From Roseibium sp. (lineage in GTDB: Bacteria > Pseudomonadota > Alphaproteobacteria > Rhizobiales > Stappiaceae): a DNA stretch of 64,000 nucleotides. The translations under genes were made by a program, and so were the position numbers. The stretch covers positions 62,001 through 126,000 of the forward strand of contig JAEPNV010000011.1 of NCBI GenBank assembly GCA_017643215.1, read 5' to 3'. The notes beneath the pieces are model-generated. The model was not told the DNA's origin and ran no database searches. It saw only the letters and a program-made list of their open reading frames with translations. Each line of letters opens with the position of its first letter. Position 1 is the first letter of the stretch. Shown here piece after piece: positions 24,169 through 33,994 of this stretch.

Positions 24169-24921
24169 TCAATTGACTCGTGTTTTGCGTGATTGACCTA
24201 CACGGATCAAGTCGATTGCGTCTTGCGGATCAAGACGGCCGTCGTAAAGCGCGCGGCCGGAAATGGCGCCTTCCAAAATCGCGCAGTCCGGGTCCAACAA
24301 CCGCCGGATGTCGTCGATCGACGCAAGGCCCCCGGAGGCGATCACCGGAACGGAAACGGCGCGCGCCAGGTCAAGGGTCGCGGAGATGTTGAGGCCTTTC
24401 AACACGCCGTCCCGGTCGATGTCGGTGTAGATGATCGCCGCAACGCCCGTGTCTTCAAAACGCCGGGCGAGATCGACGGCCGTCAGTTCGGAGGTTTCGG
24501 CCCAACCCTCGACGGCGACCTTGCCGCCCTTGGCATCGATCCCAACAGCCACCTTGCCGGGAAACGCTTTGCACGCGGCGCGCACCAGATCCGGATCGCG
24601 GACCGCCACCGTGCCGAGAATCACGCGGGCGATGCCCTTTTCCAGCCAGGCCTCGATGTGATCGAGCGTGCGGATGCCGCCGCCCAGCTGAACCGGGTTC
24701 GATGTTGCCGCAAGGATCGCCTCGACCGCGGTGCCATTGACGCTTTCGCCGGCAAACGCGCCATTGAGGTCAACCACATGCAGCCAGTCAAATCCCTGAT
24801 CCTGAAACATCTTCGCCTGAGCGCCCGGGTCATCGTTGAAGACGGTCGCCTGGTCCATGTCGCCAAGCTTGAGGCGCACGCACTGGCCGTCTTTCAGATC
24901 GATGGCAGGAAACAGGATCAT
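24169..24921 (-). CDS. hisA: Phosphoribosylformimino-AICAR ribotide isomerase HisA
   Basis: TIM-barrel isomerase for the fourth step of histidine synthesis (ProFAR to PRFAR), 250 residues. Visible: [17 protein letters not shown] with catalytic Asp8, [64 protein letters not shown] with the catalytic Asp region and [15 protein letters not shown]. It follows hisH by 19 bases. Downstream, instead of hisF, comes 134 bases of A+T-rich sequence and then the acquired DUF3800/transposon island. Confidence 0.97.
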   Translation of the reverse strand: MILFPAIDLKDGQCVRLKLGDMDQATVFNDDPGAQAKMFQDQGFDWLHVVDLNGAFAGESVNGTAVEAILAATSNPVQLGGGIRTLDHIEAWLEKGIARVILGTVAVRDPDLVRAACKAFPGKVAVGIDAKGGKVAVEGWAETSELTAVDLARRFEDTGVAAIIYTDIDRDGVLKGLNISATLDLARAVSVPVIASGGLASIDDIRRLLDPDCAILEGAISGRALYDGRLDPQDAIDLIRVGQSRKTRVN

Positions 24922-24940
24922 GGTGTGCCCTTTGCGCCGG

Positions 24941-25594
24941 TCACGGCGACCAGTCGAGGAAATTGGCGATCAGTTCCAGGCCCAGCCGCTGGCTTTTTTC
25001 CGGATGGAACTGGGTGCCGATCATGTTGTCTTTGGCGATCATCGCCGTGAACGTGCCGCCATAGTCAAAACTGGCCAGACGATCCTGCGGGCGCTGGCAT
25101 TCAAAATGGTAGGAATGCACGAAATAGGCGTGCAGGCCGTCCGGTCCGGTATGGACGTTCTTCAACACCGGGTGCGCTGGGTCGGAGACGTCGATCGTGT
25201 TCCAGCCCATATGCGGGATCTTCAGGCTGGGGTCGGAAAGCTGCATCGCCTTGACATCGCCCGCGATCCAGCCGAGGCCGTCCACTGTTTCAAATTCCAG
25301 GCCGCGTGTGGCCATCAACTGCATGCCGACGCAAATCCCGAAAAACGGTTTTCCTTGTGCCTCAACGGCCTCGCGGAGCGCATCCGGCATCCCGTCGACC
25401 GCCCACAATCCACGTCTGCAATCGGCAAACGCCCCGACACCCGGCAGGACGATCCGGTCGGCCTTGAGGACGCGGTCCGGATCCGCGGTGACCAGGACAT
25501 CGGGCATGTGCGCGTGGTCGCGGGCCGCCCGCTCAAAGGCCTTTGCCGCCGAGCGCAGATTGCCCGAGCCGTAGTCGATGATGGCGACACTCAT
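24941..25594 (-). CDS. hisH: Imidazole glycerol phosphate synthase glutaminase subunit HisH
   Basis: Supplies ammonia from glutamine to HisF. Class I glutamine amidotransferase with nucleophile Cys in [12 protein letters not shown], the opening [35 protein letters not shown], and the His/Glu of the triad in [20 protein letters not shown]. 217 residues, normal. The start overlaps the DUF2628 gene stop by 4 bases (ATGA). Confidence 0.97.
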   Translation of the reverse strand: MSVAIIDYGSGNLRSAAKAFERAARDHAHMPDVLVTADPDRVLKADRIVLPGVGAFADCRRGLWAVDGMPDALREAVEAQGKPFFGICVGMQLMATRGLEFETVDGLGWIAGDVKAMQLSDPSLKIPHMGWNTIDVSDPAHPVLKNVHTGPDGLHAYFVHSYHFECQRPQDRLASFDYGGTFTAMIAKDNMIGTQFHPEKSQRLGLELIANFLDWSP

Positions 25595-26100
25595 TTTCGC
25601 GTCTCCGGCCCGAGCGTCAGACCGATAACCTGTTCACTGCCGATCCTCGGCACGATCGATCCGGTTTGCCGTGGCTTTGGACGATCTTCGGCCGCCGGAT
25701 TTCCTGCGCGCGCGGGCCGTAATGCCAGGGCATGGAAGAACCGCAATTCGGCTTCCTCGCGGTCGCCCGCATGGACATGGCCAAGCACCTGCCAGCCTTT
25801 GCGCTCCAGCGACCAGCGCCGCATGTTTTGGGCCTCGAAACCGAACAACAACGAGATGGCGAACATCGTCGTGGCGGCCGCCACGCCGCCGATGCTCAGC
25901 GCCGCAAGCTCCAAGACCAGTGTCACGGCCAAATACCCCAGCAAGACCAGCCAAAGCCGGTGCCAAAGGATCCACACCAGCGAAAACGCAAACGCATACG
26001 GGCTGAAGCGATCCGGCACAAACACCAGGCGCCCGGCGTCACCCGCGCTTTGAACCGGATCCGCCATGTCCGGCGGCGCCATCACATAAAAGCTCGTCAT
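25591..26100 (-). CDS. DUF2628 domain-containing membrane protein in the his operon
   Basis: A 169-residue protein with two hydrophobic segments (about 35-60, [20 protein letters not shown]; and 65-90) followed by the DUF2628-typical [20 protein letters not shown]. The C-terminal 40 residues are polar. It sits between hisB (5 bases) and hisH (4-base overlap), a position kept in many Hyphomicrobiales his operons. Its function, and any relation to histidine synthesis, are unknown. Confidence 0.88.
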   Translation of the reverse strand: MTSFYVMAPPDMADPVQSAGDAGRLVFVPDRFSPYAFAFSLVWILWHRLWLVLLGYLAVTLVLELAALSIGGVAAATTMFAISLLFGFEAQNMRRWSLERKGWQVLGHVHAGDREEAELRFFHALALRPARAGNPAAEDRPKPRQTGSIVPRIGSEQVIGLTLGPETRK

Positions 26101-26105
26101 GTGCC

Positions 26106-26699
26106 TCAGCCGCCCAATTGACCTTTGGTCGTTGGAACGCGATCCGCCTGACGCGGGTCAATTTCAACCGCCTTGCGCAAGGTCCGCGCCACCGCCTTGA
26201 AGCAGGTTTCGGCGATATGATGGCAATTTGACCCACAAAGGTTCGCAATGTGAAGAGTGAGTCCCGCATTCATTGCAAACGCGCGGAAAAACTCCTCAAA
26301 CAGCTCGGTGTCGAAATCGCCGACCTTGTCGCGGTCGAACGCCACATCCCAGACAAGAAACGGCCGGCCGGACACATCCAGCGCGCAGCGGGTCAACGCT
26401 TCGTCCATGGCCAGATGGGTATCGGCATAACGGGTGATACCGGCCATATCGCCCAGCGCGTCGTTCAGCGCCTGCCCGAGCGCGATCCCCGTGTCCTCGA
26501 CCGTGTGGTGGAAATCGATATGGGTGTCACCGTCGGCGTGAACGGTGATGTCGATCAGGGAGTGGCGCGCAAGCTGTTCCAGCATATGGTCGAAAAAACC
26601 GACACCGGTCTTGATGTCGTAGGCGCCGGTTCCGTCGAGATTGATGTCGACCGAAATCCGGGTCTCCTTCGTCGCGCGCGCAACGGATCCCTTCCGCAT
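26106..26699 (-). CDS. hisB: Imidazoleglycerol-phosphate dehydratase HisB
   Basis: Mn-dependent dehydratase, sixth step of histidine synthesis (IGP to imidazole-acetol phosphate), 197 residues. The metal motifs are visible: [49 protein letters not shown] and the ending [23 protein letters not shown] 26699 ([19 protein letters not shown]) matches the family; the open frame runs further upstream without homology. It heads the hisB-DUF2628-hisH-hisA series and is divergent from pyrF. Confidence 0.96.
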   Translation of the reverse strand: MRKGSVARATKETRISVDINLDGTGAYDIKTGVGFFDHMLEQLARHSLIDITVHADGDTHIDFHHTVEDTGIALGQALNDALGDMAGITRYADTHLAMDEALTRCALDVSGRPFLVWDVAFDRDKVGDFDTELFEEFFRAFAMNAGLTLHIANLCGSNCHHIAETCFKAVARTLRKAVEIDPRQADRVPTTKGQLGG

Positions 26700-26868
26700 G
26701 CCAATTCCCCTTTTTGTGCCTGGTCCGCCGGCCTGATGGCCGGTGCCAGGGCGGCGCCGTTGTAGCAGGCCGTCCCGGGGTTGGGAATAGCCATGCGCGG
26801 CGACCGCGCTCTGGCGCGAACCTCCCGCTTTTGTTAAGCCGGAGCCGTCCCAAGAAAGGTCCGCCGCC

Positions 26869-27594
26869 ATGCTGATGAACCGTTTTGCCCCAACCACCGC
26901 TATTGACCGTCTGGTCCTGCCGCTCGATGTCCCAAACGTAGATGCCGCGCGCACGCTCGTGGCCGCCACCAACGGGCGCGTCGGGGTCTACAAGATCGGC
27001 ATGGAGTTGCAGTTCGCCGGCGGTCTCGACTACGCCTGTGAGCTTGCCGGCGACGGGCACAAGGTGTTTTTGGATGTCAAGCTTTTGGACATCGACAACA
27101 CCGTCACCCAGGCTGTTAAAAACATTGCCAAAATGGGCATGACGTTCGTCACGATCCATGCCTATCCCAAAACCATGCGGGCCGCGGTCGAAGCCCTGCG
27201 GGAGGCCGACGCTCCGGATCTCTGCCTGCTTGGCGTGACGGTCTTGACGTCGATGTCCGAAGACGACCTGGCTGCTGCCGGATATCGCGGGCCCGTCGCA
27301 AATCTTGTTGAAGCGCGCGCGCTGGATGCCAGAACCGCAGGCATGGGCGGCATCGTCTGCGCGGCGACCGAGGCGGACCGGATGCGCGCCATTCTCGGCG
27401 ATGATATGGTGATCGTCACCCCGGGCATCCGGCCGGCCGGCAGTGCCGCCGGCGATCAGCGCCGGGTGATGACGCCAGCCGACGCGATCCGCGCAGGCAG
27501 CGACTACCTGGTTGTCGGCCGCCCGATTTCCAAGGCCGCCGATCCGGCCGCCGCCGCCGATGCCGTGGTCACGGAAATCGCCGCCGCGCTCTGA
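26869..27594 (+). CDS. pyrF: Orotidine-5'-phosphate decarboxylase
   Basis: Last step of UMP synthesis. TIM-barrel enzyme of 241 residues with the catalytic tetrad stretch [20 protein letters not shown] (Lys-x-x-Asp-type), phosphate-binding [20 protein letters not shown] and the barrel end [20 protein letters not shown]. Start ATG 26869 or 26875. It is a lone plus-strand gene divergent from hisB and convergent with ornithine cyclodeaminase, leaving 7 bases between stops. Confidence 0.96.
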   Translation: MLMNRFAPTTAIDRLVLPLDVPNVDAARTLVAATNGRVGVYKIGMELQFAGGLDYACELAGDGHKVFLDVKLLDIDNTVTQAVKNIAKMGMTFVTIHAYPKTMRAAVEALREADAPDLCLLGVTVLTSMSEDDLAAAGYRGPVANLVEARALDARTAGMGGIVCAATEADRMRAILGDDMVIVTPGIRPAGSAAGDQRRVMTPADAIRAGSDYLVVGRPISKAADPAAAADAVVTEIAAAL

Positions 27595-27601
27595 GAAATA
27601 C

Positions 27602-28687
27602 CTAAGCCGCCGCGCCGTTTCCGGCCGCACCGGCGCGCAGCACCATGCCGTACAGGTCGCGCGGATCGTCCGGATCGGCGAGCAGATCGAGCTTCTCGTG
27701 GTGCCCGGTCTTTGGCAGAAGGTCGCGCACGAACCGAAGCGCGGCAAAGTCCTCGACGGCAAAACCAACACCGTCAAACAGCGTGATCTGGCTGTCCGAC
27801 ACGCGGCCGGACGCCTTGCCGGCATAAACCTGCCAGAGCTCGGTCACCGGATGATCCGCCGCCAGTTGCTGGAGTTCGCCCTCAACGCGGGTCTGATCCG
27901 GAAACTCGACGAAAATATCTGAGCGCAAAAGGATATCCCGGTGCAGTTCGGTCTTGCCGGGGCAGTCGCCGCCGATCGCGTTGATATGGACGCCCGGGCC
28001 GACCATGTTGTCGGTGAGAATCGTTGCGTATTTCTTGTCCGCCGTCACGGTGGTGATGATCTCAGCCCCTTCGATCGCCTCTTCCGGGGTCTTGAAAATG
28101 GTCAGATCCAGTCCGGACCCCGCCAGGTTCCGCGCAAGGCGGACGCTCGCATCCGAATCGATGTCATAGGCGCGGATCTTCGTGATGCCGACCATGGATT
28201 TGAACGCCAGGCACTGGAAATCGGACTGGGCGCCATTTCCGATGATGGCCATCGTGGTTGCCCCTTCCGGCGCAAGATGCTTTGCGGCCAGCGCGGAATT
28301 CGCCGCCGTGCGCAACGCCGTCAGAATGGTCATCTCGGTAAAAAGAACCGGGTAACCGGTCGACAGGTCCGACAGGACGCCAAATCCCGTCACTGTTTGC
28401 AGACCGTCACGGGTATTGCCCGGATGGCCATTGACATATTTGAAGCCAAACGTCTCACCGTCGCTCGTCGGCATCAATTCGATCACGCCTTGCGGTGCAT
28501 GGGCCGGGATCCGGGGCTTTTTGTCGAAACTTTCCCATCGCAGGAAATCCTCCTCGATATAATCCGCCAAGCCCGACAGGAACGCTTCAACGCCGATGGC
28601 GGCAACGTTCTTCATCATGTTGTCGACGCTGACAAACGGGACGAACGCAAGATCAGAGGGGGCCTTACCGGCGGCTTTAAAGGTCAT
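27602..28687 (-). CDS. Ornithine cyclodeaminase
   Basis: Converts ornithine to proline with release of ammonia, using bound NAD. The 361-residue OCD/mu-crystallin fold shows the N-terminal substrate region FGFKYVNGHPGNTRDGLQTV, the ALRTAANSALAAKHLAPEGA block and an NAD site AIIGNGAQSDFQCLAF, then GGDCPGKTELHRDILLRSDI. It lies 4 bases after arginase, so the pair degrades arginine to ornithine and then proline. The N-terminal ~60 residues are typical of the proteobacterial catabolic type. Confidence 0.94.
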   Translation of the reverse strand: MTFKAAGKAPSDLAFVPFVSVDNMMKNVAAIGVEAFLSGLADYIEEDFLRWESFDKKPRIPAHAPQGVIELMPTSDGETFGFKYVNGHPGNTRDGLQTVTGFGVLSDLSTGYPVLFTEMTILTALRTAANSALAAKHLAPEGATTMAIIGNGAQSDFQCLAFKSMVGITKIRAYDIDSDASVRLARNLAGSGLDLTIFKTPEEAIEGAEIITTVTADKKYATILTDNMVGPGVHINAIGGDCPGKTELHRDILLRSDIFVEFPDQTRVEGELQQLAADHPVTELWQVYAGKASGRVSDSQITLFDGVGFAVEDFAALRFVRDLLPKTGHHEKLDLLADPDDPRDLYGMVLRAGAAGNGAAA

Positions 28688-28691
28688 GGCG

Positions 28692-29636
28692 TCAAAAACT
28701 CCTTGTGGGCCGGTCGAAGACGCGGCGGCCGAACAGGCTGGCGGTCAGATCGACCATCAGCCGCGCGGTCTTGCCGCGGTCGTCGAGGAACGGATTGAGC
28801 TCAACAAGATCAAGGGAGGTGACAAGCCCGCTGTCATGCAGCATTTCCATGACCAGATGGGCTTCGCGAAAGGTTGCGCCGCCAGGCACGGTGGTGCCGA
28901 CCGCCGGGGCGATATCCGGATCGAGAAAATCGACATCCAGACTGACATGGAGCAAGCCGCCGGCCGCCGCCACGCGCTCAAGGAACGGCCGCATTAAAGC
29001 CGGCAGACCGTGCTCATCAATCATCCGCATATCATTGACGCCGATACCGGCCTCAATGAGAAATTCGCGTTCCTTCGAATCAATCGAACGGACCCCGAAG
29101 ATTTCCACGTTCTGCGGATCAACACTGTGCGCCAGCGGCCGGCCCAGCAAGGCATCAAATCCGGGCAGGCCGCAGACATAGGCAAGCGCCGTGCCGTGCA
29201 GATTGCCGCTTTCGGTGCTGTCCAGCGTGTGAAAATCCGAATGGGCGTCAAGCCAAAGCACAAAGAGCGGCCTGTTCTGCCGCGCCGCCGCTTCCGCGTG
29301 GCCGGACACCGTGCCCAGCGCGACCGCGTGATCGCCGCCCATATAGATCGGAAACGCTTCGGCTCCGCCCATTTCCCGCGCGAAGGCATGCAAGGTCCGG
29401 GTCCACCCTGCGATTACCGGCAGGTTTTTCAGCCCGGCGCCGACGCCGAACGGCGTTTCAACCGTTGCCGGAACCAGATTGCCGGCATCGGAGACGGTAT
29501 GTCCCAAAGCCTCCAGGTTTTCCTTCAATCCGGCGGTGCGAAGGGCATCAGGACCCATCACGCAGCCCCGCCGGCCCGCGCCTTCCTGGATCGGCGCTCC
29601 GATCAATCTGATATTGCGACCGTCCACGCGCATCAT
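28692..29636 (-). CDS. Arginase
   Basis: Mn-dependent hydrolase of arginine to ornithine and urea, 314 residues. Metal ligands are visible in YMGGDHAVALGTVSGHAEAA, LWLDAHSDFHTLDSTESGNLHG and LHVSLDVDFLDPDIAPAVGT. It is the first gene of the arginase-ocd operon and is divergent from an Lrp/AsnC regulator (105 bases between starts). In rhizobia and agrobacteria this is the usual layout for arginine catabolism, induced by arginine or ornithine. Confidence 0.95.
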   Translation of the reverse strand: MMRVDGRNIRLIGAPIQEGAGRRGCVMGPDALRTAGLKENLEALGHTVSDAGNLVPATVETPFGVGAGLKNLPVIAGWTRTLHAFAREMGGAEAFPIYMGGDHAVALGTVSGHAEAAARQNRPLFVLWLDAHSDFHTLDSTESGNLHGTALAYVCGLPGFDALLGRPLAHSVDPQNVEIFGVRSIDSKEREFLIEAGIGVNDMRMIDEHGLPALMRPFLERVAAAGGLLHVSLDVDFLDPDIAPAVGTTVPGGATFREAHLVMEMLHDSGLVTSLDLVELNPFLDDRGKTARLMVDLTASLFGRRVFDRPTRSF

Positions 29637-29741
29637 CCTGTGTCACTGTCCAACATGATGATTGTCCGGATAAAATATGGCGGTGTAAATCCGTTCGGTT
29701 GATCAATTGCGTGGACTAATTTATCATTTTGGAAGTAAAGA

Positions 29742-30254
29742 ATGATCAATATGACACTCATGGACGACCTGGACTATCAACTCGTCGGCCATTTGCGATC
29801 CGACGGCCGCCGGTCCGTATCCGACCTTGCCGCAGAGCTTGGCGTCTCCCGCGCAACCGTCCGTGCCCGGATGGAACGGCTTTTGGAGAACGGCGAAATT
29901 CTCGGCTTTACCGCGGTTCTGCGGGACGATTGGCGCGATCTGCCGATCCGGGCAATCGCCCTTGTGGAAATCGCCGGGCGAAACACCGAACCGATCATCC
30001 GAAAACTGAGCGCGATGACGGAACTGCGGGCCATTCACTCCACAAACGGCAAATGGGACCTGGTTCTGGACATTGCGACCCGCGATCTTGCGGCCTTTGA
30101 CGACGTCCTCAACCGGATCCGCTTGATCGACGGCATTGCCAACACGGAAACCAATTTGCTGCTGACCACCCGAAAGGGGCCTGCCGTTTCGCCCGGTGAT
30201 TTTACCGCGGCAACGACCGGCGCTGGGCCAAAGGCTCGCTTATCGGGTGGTTGA
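29742..30254 (+). CDS. Lrp/AsnC family transcriptional regulator (probable arginine/ornithine catabolism)
   Basis: A 170-residue feast/famine regulator: an N-terminal helix-turn-helix (LDYQLVGHLRSDGRRSVSDL, LGVSRATVRARMERLLENGE) and a C-terminal RAM ligand-binding domain (IRAIALVEIAGRNTEPIIRK, WDLVLDIATRDLAAFDDVLN). The GGAAGTAAAG just upstream of ATG 29742 is a good ribosome site. Divergent placement next to arginase-ocd suggests it activates or represses those genes in response to an amino acid. Targets are inferred from position only. Confidence 0.9.
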   Translation: MINMTLMDDLDYQLVGHLRSDGRRSVSDLAAELGVSRATVRARMERLLENGEILGFTAVLRDDWRDLPIRAIALVEIAGRNTEPIIRKLSAMTELRAIHSTNGKWDLVLDIATRDLAAFDDVLNRIRLIDGIANTETNLLLTTRKGPAVSPGDFTAATTGAGPKARLSGG

Positions 30255-30305
30255 ACCACGACGGGCTCGCTACGGTAAGGCCAGATATGTGATGGCAGAC
30301 AGACG

Positions 30306-31223
30306 ATGACAAAACCGATCGATCTTGCAAGTTTAACCGCTCCGCCACAACCGCGCGCCGTCGGACCCGAGGCGGAAGCCGATTACCGCGTCGTGCGCCA
30401 GACCCTGGAGCGCATCACCCGCGACTGGCGTGACCAGCCGGGCCTTGAGCAGCTTGCCCGGGAAGCCGGCCTTCAGCCGATCCAACTGCAAAGGGTGTTT
30501 TCGCGCTGGGCCGGCCTGACACCGAAACAATTCCTTCAGGCCATCACGCTGGACCACGCCAAGGCGCTCCTCAGAGACGCGGCCAGCGTCTTGGACACGA
30601 GCTACGATGTCGGCCTGTCCGGCCCGGCCCGGCTGCACGACCTTTTCGTCACCCACGAGGCCATGACACCGGGCGCTTATCGCAGCCGCGGCGCCGGGCT
30701 GACCATCTCCTACGGATTTCATCCCTCGCCCTTCGGGTCGGTTTTGCTGATGGTGACCGACAAGGGCGTCGCCGGGCTGGCCTTCGCCGATCCGGGAGAG
30801 GAGCGAGCGGCGCTGGAGGATATGCGCGCCCGCTGGCCGGCGGCAAGCTATGTCGAGAACGCGGCGGCCACAGCCCCTTACGCCGAGCGGATCTTCGATC
30901 CGTCAAAATGGACCGAGGACACGCCGCTGAACATCGTTCTGATTGGAACCGACTTTGAGATCAAGGTGTGGCAAACCCTGCTCAAGATCCCGATGGGCCG
31001 GGCGACCACCTATTCCCACATCGCGAGTGATCTGGGCAGGCCGACCGCGGCGCGCGCCGTCGGAACGGCCGTTGGGCGCAATCCCATCTCCTTCGTCGTG
31101 CCGTGTCATCGTGTTCTGGGCAAACAGGGAAACCTGTGTGGCTACCATTGGGGATTGACCCGAAAACGGGCGATCCTGGGCTGGGAATCGGGGCTTTCAG
31201 GGCCGGTGCTGGAATCCGTCTGA
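30306..31223 (+). CDS. AraC-type HTH + O6-methylguanine-DNA alkyltransferase (Ada-like without the N-terminal sensor)
   Basis: Repairs O6-alkylguanine by transferring the alkyl group to its own Cys. Residues ~30-120 form an AraC-type DNA-binding domain (LEQLAREAGLQPIQLQRVFS, WAGLTPKQFLQAITLDHAKA, DLFVTHEAMTPGAYRS). The methyltransferase domain has FGSVLLMVTDKGVAGLAF, KVWQTLLKIPMGRATTYSHI and the acceptor-Cys motif VVPCHRVLG. The N-terminal Cys-rich Ada domain that senses methylphosphotriesters is missing, so it cannot be switched on the way Escherichia coli Ada is. 305 residues; it starts 51 bases after the Lrp gene. Confidence 0.92.
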   Translation: MTKPIDLASLTAPPQPRAVGPEAEADYRVVRQTLERITRDWRDQPGLEQLAREAGLQPIQLQRVFSRWAGLTPKQFLQAITLDHAKALLRDAASVLDTSYDVGLSGPARLHDLFVTHEAMTPGAYRSRGAGLTISYGFHPSPFGSVLLMVTDKGVAGLAFADPGEERAALEDMRARWPAASYVENAAATAPYAERIFDPSKWTEDTPLNIVLIGTDFEIKVWQTLLKIPMGRATTYSHIASDLGRPTAARAVGTAVGRNPISFVVPCHRVLGKQGNLCGYHWGLTRKRAILGWESGLSGPVLESV

Positions 31224-31231
31224 CGCGCGGC

Positions 31232-32500
31232 TTAGGGCACCGGCCCGTCGGGCATCGGCAGCTCCGAGGTGATGTCCCAGCCGAAGGAGGCTAGACGTTC
31301 GGCGGCCATATCGGTGATTTCGCCGGTCATCACGAAATCGATGCCCGACGGTGGAAACGGCAACCGGGCAAAGCCTTCGTTGATCGCCACAAAGGCCGGG
31401 CCGGTGGATCGCGTCCAGGACACCAGGTCGAGCGGCAGGATCAGCGCCGCGGTCCCGTCACGGCGAAGGGCAATGGCAAATCCACCCACCGTGCGAAACT
31501 GGCTGAGCGTCGCCTTCGTGCGGTGGTAGGTCTCCGTCAGAACGATCCGGCGGAGCTGGAAATAAGCCTCGTCCCGGGTTTGCGCGTTGCCGGCACTGGC
31601 AGCCAGGAGATCCCGGCCATCCACCGTGTCCAGAGCCTGAAGCCGGTAGGCGAACACCGCGCGCTCAGACGGCGTGAAATACGGGTTGGCGAAAAACGAG
31701 GCGATCGTTTCCTCCGGGATGCCAATGACCCGCAAGACCGCGGTGACCCGATCGTCCAGCTCGGATCTGGAATTGTCGACGATCATGGTGCGCAGGTTTT
31801 CCGCGGTGCCCATGGTTTGCCCGATGATCCCGCCCGGGATCAACGCCATGATCGCACTGATCGTCCAGCGCCCGGCCGTCGTCACGCTCGCCGTTTTATC
31901 GAGTTTTTCCGAAAGCGGCGTATAGAATGTGTACGGATCAACGCCGAGTTCGACGGCAAGCGCGCGGCGGGCGCGATCCTGTCCGGTGATCGCTTTTGCA
32001 AGGTCAGCAGGTGACGTGGCCTCGCCGGAGACGGCCTGTTCCACGCCGCGCGACAGTCTGCCGAACAGGCGCCCGACGCCGCTCACCGTGTTCTTGGCCG
32101 TGCCGGCCGGATCGGACACGACGCTCTCGACGAACTCTGCCGGCCGCCGGGCCGCCTCCTTCAGTCCCTCGACGAACGAGGCATTGGTTTCCAGGCTTTC
32201 CAGGGCCACAAGCGCTTTGAGCTCGCGGATGCGCAACCGCAAAAGACCATCGCCGACGATCCGTTCGGATCCGTTCGCGGTCGAAAGCGTGTAAATGCGC
32301 AAGAAACCGTCGCTGCGGACCGGCGTCTCGACCTTGTATCCGGGCCCCAGCTCGGCTCCGCCAAGAACAACGGCCGGATCCTGTTCGGGCGGTGTTTCGT
32401 AGATGTCGGTGAGTGCCACAGCCGGCCAGGCCGCCGCCGCGAAGACCGCGGCCGCCCCGAGCCCCATCATCAACCGACCCACAGCCATGTCGTCCTTCAT
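31232..32500 (-). CDS. Exported protein of unknown function (422 residues)
   Basis: A signal peptide is clear at residues ~10-30 (MMGLGAAAVFAAAAWPAVAL), so the product is periplasmic or outer-membrane associated. The rest is mostly alpha-helical, with AEFVESVVSDPAGTAKNTVS and LFGRLSRGVEQAVSGEATSP resembling repeats found in exported alphaproteobacterial proteins. It ends with a mixed region (FEARLPFPPSGI-like) without Cys. I recognise no enzyme motif. It is transcribed towards the alkyltransferase gene and 32 bases upstream lies folC, also on the minus strand, so it could be the last gene of a folC transcript. Confidence 0.7.
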   Translation of the reverse strand: MKDDMAVGRLMMGLGAAAVFAAAAWPAVALTDIYETPPEQDPAVVLGGAELGPGYKVETPVRSDGFLRIYTLSTANGSERIVGDGLLRLRIRELKALVALESLETNASFVEGLKEAARRPAEFVESVVSDPAGTAKNTVSGVGRLFGRLSRGVEQAVSGEATSPADLAKAITGQDRARRALAVELGVDPYTFYTPLSEKLDKTASVTTAGRWTISAIMALIPGGIIGQTMGTAENLRTMIVDNSRSELDDRVTAVLRVIGIPEETIASFFANPYFTPSERAVFAYRLQALDTVDGRDLLAASAGNAQTRDEAYFQLRRIVLTETYHRTKATLSQFRTVGGFAIALRRDGTAALILPLDLVSWTRSTGPAFVAINEGFARLPFPPSGIDFVMTGEITDMAAERLASFGWDITSELPMPDGPVP

Positions 32501-32532
32501 TGTCTTCCGGCGGCGGTGATCCGGCGCCTGAT

Positions 32533-33849
32533 CTACTCGGGCGCCATTCCGTTGAGCGCCAGCACCTCACCGGCCAGATAAAGGGATCCGCAGATCAGGA
32601 TCCGTGGCGGTTCACCGTCGGCCGCCGCGCAGGCCCCGATATCCTTCAAGGCCGCGTCCAGCGAGTCAAACGGTGTCGCCTCCAATCCGGCCGCCCGCGC
32701 AAGGTCCGCAAGATCAAACGGATCCTTCGCGTTGGTCGCCGATGTGATCGGCACTGTCGCAACGTGACGCGCGAGACCATCAAAGGACCGGAAAAACCCG
32801 GCCGGATCCTTCGTGTTCAACATGCCGGCGATCATATAGAGCGGCCTCGGCCGGCGCTCTTCCTGCTCGCCCATAAACGCAGCGATCGACACGCCCGCGC
32901 CCGGATTGTGACCGCCGTCAATCCAAAGTTCAGCACCGGGCGGGCATTTGTCCAGCAAAGGGCCGCTCACAAGCGGTTGCAGGCGGCCCGGCCAGTTGAT
33001 CTCTTTTAATCCCCGGGCCGCGATATCCTCTCCCGGCCAAAGGTCTGCAACCTTCAAGGTCGCGATCGCGACCGCGGAATTGATCACCTGGTGGCTGCCG
33101 TTGAGGTTCGGCAGCGGCAGGTCGGACACACCGGTGTCATCCTGGAACACAAAGCGGCCCTGATCGGGGTACGCGGTGTAGTCCACACCGTATTGGATCA
33201 TCGGTGTTCCGGTCCGCTGTGCCGTGCGGACGATCACGTCCTCCGCCTCGGCCGGCTGCGGCGCGATGACAGCGGGCCGTCCGGGCTTGAAGATGCCCGC
33301 CTTTTCGGCGGCGATCGCTCCGATCGACGTGCCGAGGAATTTTTCGTGGTCCATGGACACGGGCGTGACCACGCTCGCCACTGGCCGGTCCACCACATTG
33401 GTCGCATCCAGCCGCCCGCCAAGGCCGACCTCCAGGAGCAAGACATCGGCCGGATTTTCGGCAAACAACAGGAAGGCGGCGGCCGTGGTGATTTCGAAGA
33501 ACGTGATTTCCGCGCCGCCATTGGCCTCTTCGCAGCGGTAGAGCGCCTCAAAGAGTTTTGCGTCCGATACGAAGCGTCCGTCCCCGCCAAGGCGGATGCG
33601 CTCGTTGAACCGGACCAGATGCGGCGACGTGTAGACATGGCAGCGTTTGCCGCCGGCTTCCAGGATCGCGCGCATCGTCGCGGTCACGGAGCCCTTGCCG
33701 TTCGTCCCGGCAATGTGAATGGTCGGCGGAAGGATGGTTTCCGGGGATCCCAAGGCGCGCAACAGGCGCTGCATCCGCCCCAGAGACAGATCGATTTCCT
33801 TGGGGTGCAGCGCAAGAAGCCGGTCAAGTATCGCCGTAATCTGGTCCAA
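32533..33849 (-). CDS. folC: Bifunctional folylpolyglutamate/dihydrofolate synthase
   Basis: Adds glutamate to dihydropteroate and to tetrahydrofolates. ATP-binding loop IHIAGTNGKGSVTATMRAIL, the folate-binding VGLGGRLDATNVVDRPVASV, VSMDHEKFLGTSIGAIAAEK, and the C-terminal LWIDGGHNPGAGVSIAAFMG with ATP/glutamate-site motifs are all visible. 438 residues. It follows accD in the order trpA-accD-folC, typical of this bacterial group. Confidence 0.95.
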   Translation of the reverse strand: MDQITAILDRLLALHPKEIDLSLGRMQRLLRALGSPETILPPTIHIAGTNGKGSVTATMRAILEAGGKRCHVYTSPHLVRFNERIRLGGDGRFVSDAKLFEALYRCEEANGGAEITFFEITTAAAFLLFAENPADVLLLEVGLGGRLDATNVVDRPVASVVTPVSMDHEKFLGTSIGAIAAEKAGIFKPGRPAVIAPQPAEAEDVIVRTAQRTGTPMIQYGVDYTAYPDQGRFVFQDDTGVSDLPLPNLNGSHQVINSAVAIATLKVADLWPGEDIAARGLKEINWPGRLQPLVSGPLLDKCPPGAELWIDGGHNPGAGVSIAAFMGEQEERRPRPLYMIAGMLNTKDPAGFFRSFDGLARHVATVPITSATNAKDPFDLADLARAAGLEATPFDSLDAALKDIGACAAADGEPPRILICGSLYLAGEVLALNGMAPE

Positions 33850-33994
33850 TGCGTCCCCCCGGGAGACCTGTCATCGCAAAAGCCTTACGCGGCCACGCCC
33901 GCATTACGAAACCCAAGCGAGCCGCGCAAGTGCCCGGGTGGCCCGCGATGGTGCAACGACGGTTCCAGAACAGGCGGACGTCGAAATCGCGATG

